Source of the DNA: a bacterium
Lineage (GTDB): Archaea > Thermoplasmatota > Thermoplasmata > Lutacidiplasmatales > UBA184
NCBI GenBank assembly: GCA_021832495.1
Contig: JAKBKR010000103.1
Coordinates: 1 to 7,057 of the forward strand
DNA length: 7,057 nt
Direction of reading: 5' to 3'
This document shows, piece by piece, positions 1-4,074 of the stretch (the first letter of the stretch is position 1; every line of letters begins with the position of its first letter). The position numbers and the translations under genes are program-made. The notes below the pieces were generated by a model. That model did no database searches. It saw only the letters and a list, made by a program, of their open reading frames with translations, and had not been told where the DNA came from.

Positions 1-195
1 ATCGGTTGCATCAAGGAGTTCGGAGAGAGTCGTACTCTCCCCTCCGGGCAGGACAAGCGCTTGTAATCCTTCAAGGTTTTTTGGGGAGTCAACGAGGATC
101 GCGCGATCGCTCCCCAAAAGTCGCCGGAGCACACCAAGATGCTCCGGGACATCCCCCTGAAGAGCTAGCACGCCAGCGGTTCGAGCGTTCCCCAT
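1..195 (-). CDS. pdxT: PdxT, glutaminase subunit of pyridoxal 5'-phosphate synthase (partial, C-terminus off the window)
   Basis: Reading the minus strand from the ATG at 195-193 gives 65 codons with no stop before the window edge. The start (MGNARTAGVLALQGDVPEHL) carries the GVLALQGD..EH signature of PdxT/SNO. PGGEST at residues 50-55 is the conserved loop of this class I glutamine amidotransferase. In the family, PdxT hydrolyses glutamine and passes ammonia to PdxS, which makes PLP from ribose 5-phosphate and glyceraldehyde 3-phosphate. The catalytic Cys (usually near residue 80) and the His/Glu pair lie beyond the edge, so activity cannot be judged. The ATG is 5 nt after the HMG-CoA reductase stop and has no clear Shine-Dalgarno site, which suggests co-transcription and perhaps translational coupling. 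PdxS is not in view. Family identity is firm from the motifs. Confidence 0.9.
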   Translation of the reverse strand, partial: MGNARTAGVLALQGDVPEHLGVLRRLLGSDRAILVDSPKNLEGLQALVLPGGESTTLSELLDATD

Positions 196-200
196 GGGGA

Positions 201-1502
201 CTAAGCGTGCGACCGCAAAGTCGAGAGGATCTCCTTGGCTTTGTCAATCCGCACCGTGCCGGACCGGGCCAAGGCTTCGGCGACCCGATCCACCTCGGAA
301 GCATTCGCTCCGGCGGCCATGGCAACATTTCGCGCGTGGAGCGACATGTGTCCCTTCTGGATCCCTTCGGTCGCGAGAGCGCGGAGCGCGGCGAAGTTCT
401 GGGCGAGACCCACCGAGGTAATGACCCGAGCGAGTTCTTCCGCTCCCGAGATACCCAACAACCGGACGTTCAGCCGGGCCGTCGGATGCGAAACGGTGGC
501 TCCCCCAACGGTACCGACAGCCATGGGCAGTTCGATCGTACCGACGAGATTGCCGTTAGCATCCTGCTCGTACGTGCTCAGAGGCGCAATGACACCGCCG
601 GGCCGAGCTTTCCAAGCGGCATAGGAATGCGCACCGGACTCCAGCGCACGGAAATCATTCCCCGTGGCAATGGCCACCGCAGATATCCCGTTCATGATCC
701 CCTTGTTATGCGTGGCGCACCGGAAAGGATCGCATGCCGCCATAGCCCAAGCGTCCAAGATGCCATCGATCACGTCGGACCCCTTCCAATTCCCGAAGGC
801 CAAGGTATCCCGAGGAAAGACTGCCCGTGAACGGGCGACCCGGTATATGGCGAGGTTTGAGATGATCCGGAGATGCGAGCGCCCCTCGGCCAATCGGGCA
901 AACTCCGGTGCGAGAGCCTCCGACATCGTGTTGACGGCATTGGCGCCCATGGCGTCCCGCACGTCGACCACGAGATGCACGATGATCATCGGTCCCCGGG
1001 GGGACTCCACTACCCGAGCCTCCAGGCGTCGGGCGCCACCTCCGACCTTGGCGAGGACTGGGTCCTTCGCATTGGCCAACTCAAGGAGGCGGGTCTCGTC
1101 CTCCAGGATGCGGTGCAGGGCGCCATGTGGGTCTTTGGCACCGAGAATCTGCACTTGACCGATCATCTGCGGAGCACTGACCATGGCGTGGAATCCCCCA
1201 CCTGCCCTCGCGATCTTGGCGGCGTGGCTGGCCGCCGCCACGACAGAGGGTTCCTCGATCGCCATGGGAACCAGATAGTCCTTCCCATTGACGAGGAAGT
1301 GCGTGGCGATCCCGAGAGGTAACGAGAAGGCGCCGACTACGTTCTCGATCATCCGGTCGAGGATGCCAATGTCGACGCCCGTGCCGGGTTGCCATCCATC
1401 CACCTCAGAGGCGGGCAGACCGGCCACCTCAGCAATCTTCTTGCGCCGCTCCTCTACGCTCAGCTTGTAAAAGCCGGGCAACTCGGAATTCTGAACTCCC
1501 AT
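201..1502 (-). CDS. hmgA: Hydroxymethylglutaryl-CoA reductase, class II (bacterial type)
   Basis: Reduces HMG-CoA to mevalonate, or runs in reverse, in the cytoplasm; in archaea this feeds isoprenoid lipid synthesis. With this start it has 433 residues, close to the 428 of Pseudomonas mevalonii HMGR. Motifs seen: ENVVG at 53-57, EEPSVVAA with catalytic Glu84, DAMGANAVNT at 183-192, THNKGIMNG with catalytic Lys267, GND with Asp283, and GHMSLHARN with His385. There is no N-terminal membrane anchor. Asp147 (NAKD) matches the P. mevalonii Asp146 linked to NADH preference, so NADH use is inferred. An upstream ATG pair at 1526-1521 would add 8 residues. I prefer 1502 because MGVQNSELPGF aligns with the family N-terminus, GAGGA lies 5 nt upstream, and the TATA box at 1543-1536 would place transcription start near 1516, inside the longer form. 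Class II enzymes in Thermoplasmatales and Archaeoglobales are regarded as bacterial acquisitions. Confidence 0.95.
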   Translation of the reverse strand: MGVQNSELPGFYKLSVEERRKKIAEVAGLPASEVDGWQPGTGVDIGILDRMIENVVGAFSLPLGIATHFLVNGKDYLVPMAIEEPSVVAAASHAAKIARAGGGFHAMVSAPQMIGQVQILGAKDPHGALHRILEDETRLLELANAKDPVLAKVGGGARRLEARVVESPRGPMIIVHLVVDVRDAMGANAVNTMSEALAPEFARLAEGRSHLRIISNLAIYRVARSRAVFPRDTLAFGNWKGSDVIDGILDAWAMAACDPFRCATHNKGIMNGISAVAIATGNDFRALESGAHSYAAWKARPGGVIAPLSTYEQDANGNLVGTIELPMAVGTVGGATVSHPTARLNVRLLGISGAEELARVITSVGLAQNFAALRALATEGIQKGHMSLHARNVAMAAGANASEVDRVAEALARSGTVRIDKAKEILSTLRSHA

Positions 1503-1535
1503 CTTGGTCCTCGTGGTCGGCATCATGCACCGTCA

Positions 1536-1543
1536 CTAATAAA
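1536..1543 (-). promoter_or_regulatory. Putative TATA box for the HMG-CoA reductase-pdxT unit
   Basis: TTTATTAG on the minus strand is the only AT-rich octamer in this GC-rich gap. Its centre is about 38 nt upstream of the ATG at 1502, which predicts initiation around 1516 and a leader of about 14 nt holding a GAGGA site. No strong BRE is evident. This is read from spacing and composition only. Confidence 0.45.
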
Positions 1544-1608
1544 CGTCGTCCGCCACCCACCACGCATCGGGGAGTGTTGATGGGTTCGCATGCTCCCCAC
1601 ATCGAAGG

Positions 1609-1628
1609 AGCGAGCGCAGACGCTCGCT
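1609..1628 (-). terminator. Hairpin just downstream of grpE
   Basis: AGCGAGCG and CGCTCGCT form a perfect 8-bp inverted repeat around a 4-nt loop, beginning 8 nt after the grpE stop codon. It would form a stable GC-rich stem in the grpE 3' UTR. No T-run follows on the minus strand, so it is not a classical intrinsic terminator. It may be a processing or stability element, or help factor-dependent termination before the HMG-CoA reductase promoter. The repeat is directly visible; its role is inferred. Confidence 0.4.
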
Positions 1629-1636
1629 TACTTTGG

Positions 1637-2224
1637 TCACGCTGACTCTTCAGATGAAGGCGACTTGGACTTCTCCGTGCGGTAGACGAGAACCTTCGCA
1701 GGTCGGAGCACGACACCATCTATGGAATATCCCTGCTGGACCACGTGACCGACCGTATGCTCACGTGCCCCCTCCGTGACCGGGAGATTACCCACAGCTT
1801 CATGGAGCACCGGGGAGAACTCGTCTCCCGGATTGGCGATGGGGCGGAGCCGTTCATCCTTCATCAGCCCTTCTAGGTTCTTCATGACCATGGTAAGACC
1901 TTCCTTGACGGTGCGGGCTTCGGCGGGTAAGGTTGCCGAGGTCTTCTCTATCCCATCGTGCAAGTCCACGATCCGGAGCAAGAGACGACCCAAGGCGGAC
2001 CGGACCGCTTGCTCCTTTTCCCGGTCGACCCGCTTACGGAAGTTGTCGAAATCGGCCAAAAGGTACCGATAATTCCTCTCCCAATCCGGGGAAGACGTAG
2101 GAATGGTCTCCTTTTCACAGGAGGTCTCGGGCTCCTGTGATGGCTTCTCAGGGTGGGGTTGTTCCGTGGGAGCCGAAGAGGTTTCTGTCCCCGGGCGCGC
2201 CTTTTCACTGCTCTCGACCGGCAT
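1637..2224 (-). CDS. grpE: GrpE, nucleotide exchange factor of the DnaK chaperone
   Basis: A 195-residue protein that in its family releases ADP from DnaK (Hsp70) during the folding cycle in the cytoplasm. Residues 1-46 are a Pro/Ser/Glu/Thr-rich, probably disordered tail. Residues about 48-75 (RYLLADFDNFRKRVDREKEQ) match the conserved end of the GrpE coiled-coil helix. Residues 80-122 fit the central helical bundle. Residues 125-183 fit the beta-wing domain, with GDEFSPVLHEAV (133-144) and the signature VVQQGYSIDGVVLRPAKVLV (161-180). Length is typical. dnaK and dnaJ, its usual neighbours, are not in the window. The ATG is 9 nt after the transporter stop with no good Shine-Dalgarno site, so the two genes are probably co-transcribed. 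Archaea holding DnaK/DnaJ/GrpE are thought to have gained them from bacteria. Confidence 0.95.
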   Translation of the reverse strand: MPVESSEKARPGTETSSAPTEQPHPEKPSQEPETSCEKETIPTSSPDWERNYRYLLADFDNFRKRVDREKEQAVRSALGRLLLRIVDLHDGIEKTSATLPAEARTVKEGLTMVMKNLEGLMKDERLRPIANPGDEFSPVLHEAVGNLPVTEGAREHTVGHVVQQGYSIDGVVLRPAKVLVYRTEKSKSPSSEESA

Positions 2225-2233
2225 GGAGTCTCG

Positions 2234-2995
2234 CTACCGGGTCAGAAGATAGCCGATGATGTTGAAAAGGATGTAGGTGATCGCAGCACCTCCCAGGCCG
2301 ATCGCGAGGGTCTGGAGCGCCCCCTTGAGAGGCCGTCCCTCTCCAAATCGCTCCTTAAAAGCACCGATGATAGCAAGCCCGATCGCCGACAGGATAAGAG
2401 CCCCCAGCAGGGATACCTCACCCTCGGAAAGGTTGTCCACATGTGCGAGGCCCGGCAGGAACAGTACGAGGAGAAAGGGGATGAGAGGGATGATCGAACC
2501 GAGGAAGGTCGAGATACCGACGAGGCTCTCCCGCCGGATCGTTGGGGGGGACATCTCCTCTTCTCCAAACCCAAGTTCCTCGCGCATCATCATCTGGACC
2601 CAAAGCTTCTTGTCCGATGTCACCCGTTGTACCATGATCTCGGTCTCCTCGGGAGTGAATCCCTGCTTGAGATAGATGTCGCGCACCTCCTGGCGTTCGA
2701 CTTCGGGGACCTCTTCCACCTCCCGGATCTCGCGAGCCATTTCGCGCATGGTGTACTTGTAGCGGGTCTGGGCGGATACGTACGCCCCCAGGAACATGCT
2801 CACCGAACTAGCAAAGGCCGCAGCAATGGACGCTACGACGACACTGTAGAGCGAAGTGTTGGGCGCGGCGACCACACCAGCGACAACCGAGAGGTTCGTG
2901 ATCAGCCCGTCCATGAACCCGAAGACCGTGTTCTCTAGCATGACCCCAAGATGGCGGTTCACTGCGGATTCCAAGGGGTGGTCCGGTACTGGCAT
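2234..2995 (-). CDS. VIT1/CCC1-family iron/manganese transporter
   Basis: A 253-residue integral membrane protein with five predicted membrane spans: about 23-45, 49-73, 157-181, 194-213 and 225-250. The VIT/CCC1 signature is clear: GFMDGLITNLSVVAG (26-40) in TM1 with the transport-site Asp29, and ASSVSMFLGAYVSAQTRYKY (62-81) in TM2 with Met67. Between TM2 and TM3 lies an acidic helical region (about 82-147, many Glu and a MMM run) matching the cytoplasmic metal-binding domain of plant VIT1. Family members export Fe2+ or Mn2+ from the cytosol, often in exchange for protons; the metal here is not determinable. The start at 2995 leaves a short tail before TM1, and a TATA-like TTTAAT lies 30 nt upstream, implying a very short leader. 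It appears to lead an operon with grpE. Confidence 0.9.
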   Translation of the reverse strand: MPVPDHPLESAVNRHLGVMLENTVFGFMDGLITNLSVVAGVVAAPNTSLYSVVVASIAAAFASSVSMFLGAYVSAQTRYKYTMREMAREIREVEEVPEVERQEVRDIYLKQGFTPEETEIMVQRVTSDKKLWVQMMMREELGFGEEEMSPPTIRRESLVGISTFLGSIIPLIPFLLVLFLPGLAHVDNLSEGEVSLLGALILSAIGLAIIGAFKERFGEGRPLKGALQTLAIGLGGAAITYILFNIIGYLLTR

Positions 2996-3024
2996 GGGTT
3001 GCCTTGGACCCGATTCCGATTCCC

Positions 3025-3030
3025 ATTAAA
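3025..3030 (-). promoter_or_regulatory. Putative TATA box for the transporter-grpE unit
   Basis: TTTAAT on the minus strand, with AATAAT just upstream of it, lies about 30 nt before the ATG at 2995. Initiation would fall near 3003, giving a leader of only a few nucleotides. It is the left half of a divergent promoter pair with purC. Assigned by composition and spacing. Confidence 0.5.
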
Positions 3031-3082
3031 CGATTATTGGGGTCTCCGGTCGCATGCTCCGCCAGGTCGAGGGGGGGCAGAG

Positions 3083-3090
3083 TTTTAAAG
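3083..3090 (+). promoter_or_regulatory. Putative TATA box for the purC-radA unit
   Basis: TTTTAAAG lies with its centre about 24 nt upstream of the ATG at 3111, so transcription is predicted to begin at or next to that ATG and yield a leaderless mRNA. A purine-rich stretch precedes it. It also argues against the in-frame upstream ATG at 3054, whose reading frame would run through this box. An 8-bp palindrome, CCTGCAGG (3098-3105), lies between box and start and could be an operator, with no further support. Confidence 0.55.
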
Positions 3091-3110
3091 GGGCATTCCT
3101 GCAGGCAGGT

Positions 3111-4070
3111 ATGGCTGTCAGTTCAGAAAGAGGAAAAGGGGGTGGAAAGTCCGGTTTACGGTTCCTACGCCGGGGGAAGGTCAAAGAGATCTACGAGGTC
3201 TCCGACGACGTACTGGAGTTCCGGTTTACCGACGATGTCAGTGTCTTCGACAAAAAGATTCCCAATATCATCCCATACAAGGGTGAAAGTCTCGCCCGGA
3301 CCAGCGCCCATTGGTTCAAGATGTGTGACCGTCTTGGCATCCGACACCATTTCATCGAGCTTATCGATGCGAACCGGATGCGCGTGAAACGCGTTGAGGT
3401 CGAACCCGAGATGAAGGGCCGGGAGAAGAAGAAGGTCCTCATTCCCCTCGAGTTCATCGCGCGCTACTATGTTGCGGGTACCCTGTGGGACCGGTTGCGG
3501 AAGGGTAAAGTCAGCCCGCAGGAGCTGGGGTTCTCCTCGGGGCATACTGTCACCTACGGAGAGATGCTACCCTCGCCCCTCTTCGAGATGACGACCAAGC
3601 TAGAACATGTCGATCGTCTTTTGAACGAAAAGCAGGCCATGGAGATCGGGGGAATGTCCCGCGAGCAGGTTTCCAAACTTCAGGAGATGACCCTCAGGAT
3701 CGACCAAGGGATATCAAAGAGCATCGAACCCCGGGGCCTTATCCATGTGGATGGCAAAAAGGAGTTCGCTTTCGACGCGGAGGGCGAACTCATGATCGTG
3801 GACACGTTCGGGACGGGGGATGAGGACCGGTTCTGGGACCGCAAGGAGATGGAGCGGGGCCGCTTCGAGGATTTCTCTAAAGAGTTCGTTCGCCAATTCT
3901 ATCGCAAGAGCGGATACTTCGACCAACTCATTTCGGCCCGTGAGGGCGGAAAGGAGGAACCTCAGATCCCAGCCTTGCCCCCCACGATGGTGGAAGAGGT
4001 GAGTCGGATGTATACGACGATTTATGAGCGACTCACCGGAGAGCCCTTCCGGACATTCACCTCCCACTAG
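3111..4070 (+). CDS. purC: PurC, phosphoribosylaminoimidazole-succinocarboxamide (SAICAR) synthase
   Basis: Joins CAIR and aspartate with ATP to make SAICAR in purine synthesis. With 319 residues it is the longer type seen in archaea; many bacterial forms are about 240. Visible motifs: the nucleotide-binding hairpin GKVKEIYEV (22-30), SVFDKKIPNIIPYKGESLAR (44-63), IPLEFIARYYVAGTLWDRL (111-129), EMTTKLEHVD (159-168), IHVDGKKEFAFD (211-222) and VDTFGTGDEDRFWD (230-243), replacing the common bacterial DE.LTPDSSRFW form. The first in-frame ATG (3054) would add 19 residues unlike the family and would span the TATA box, so I chose 3111, where a leaderless start is expected. It is divergent from the metal transporter and 4 nt from radA, so probably co-transcribed with radA. 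Activity looks intact. Confidence 0.94.
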   Translation: MAVSSERGKGGGKSGLRFLRRGKVKEIYEVSDDVLEFRFTDDVSVFDKKIPNIIPYKGESLARTSAHWFKMCDRLGIRHHFIELIDANRMRVKRVEVEPEMKGREKKKVLIPLEFIARYYVAGTLWDRLRKGKVSPQELGFSSGHTVTYGEMLPSPLFEMTTKLEHVDRLLNEKQAMEIGGMSREQVSKLQEMTLRIDQGISKSIEPRGLIHVDGKKEFAFDAEGELMIVDTFGTGDEDRFWDRKEMERGRFEDFSKEFVRQFYRKSGYFDQLISAREGGKEEPQIPALPPTMVEEVSRMYTTIYERLTGEPFRTFTSH

Positions 4071-4074
4071 TTCC

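Noticed and set aside
103..110. GCGATCGC, identical to the cyanobacterial HIP1 octamer
   Set aside because: A single copy inside a coding region of an archaeon-like sequence; chance match, not a HIP1 repeat family.
6..830. Long open frame (274 codons) on the plus strand opposite HMG-CoA reductase and pdxT
   Set aside because: Its product is Arg/Gly/Pro-rich with no domain, and it lies antisense to two genes with clear family motifs. It is a GC-driven shadow frame.
1503..1636. Possible small RNA or short gene between grpE and HMG-CoA reductase
   Set aside because: Apart from the hairpin, TATA box and shared 11-mer, I see no frame with a plausible start and no recognisable RNA fold.
2153..2938. 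261-codon plus-strand frame opposite the metal transporter
   Set aside because: Antisense to a strongly recognisable VIT1/CCC1 protein; composition is charged and low in hydrophobic structure, as expected for a shadow.
3054..3110. Upstream in-frame start for purC adding 19 residues
   Set aside because: The added part is unlike the family and would include the TATA box that predicts initiation at 3111.
4024..4074. Upstream in-frame start for radA adding 17 residues and overlapping purC
   Set aside because: RadA proteins normally begin a few residues before the acidic linker and LPGVGP motif, as the 4075 start gives; no ribosome site favours 4024.
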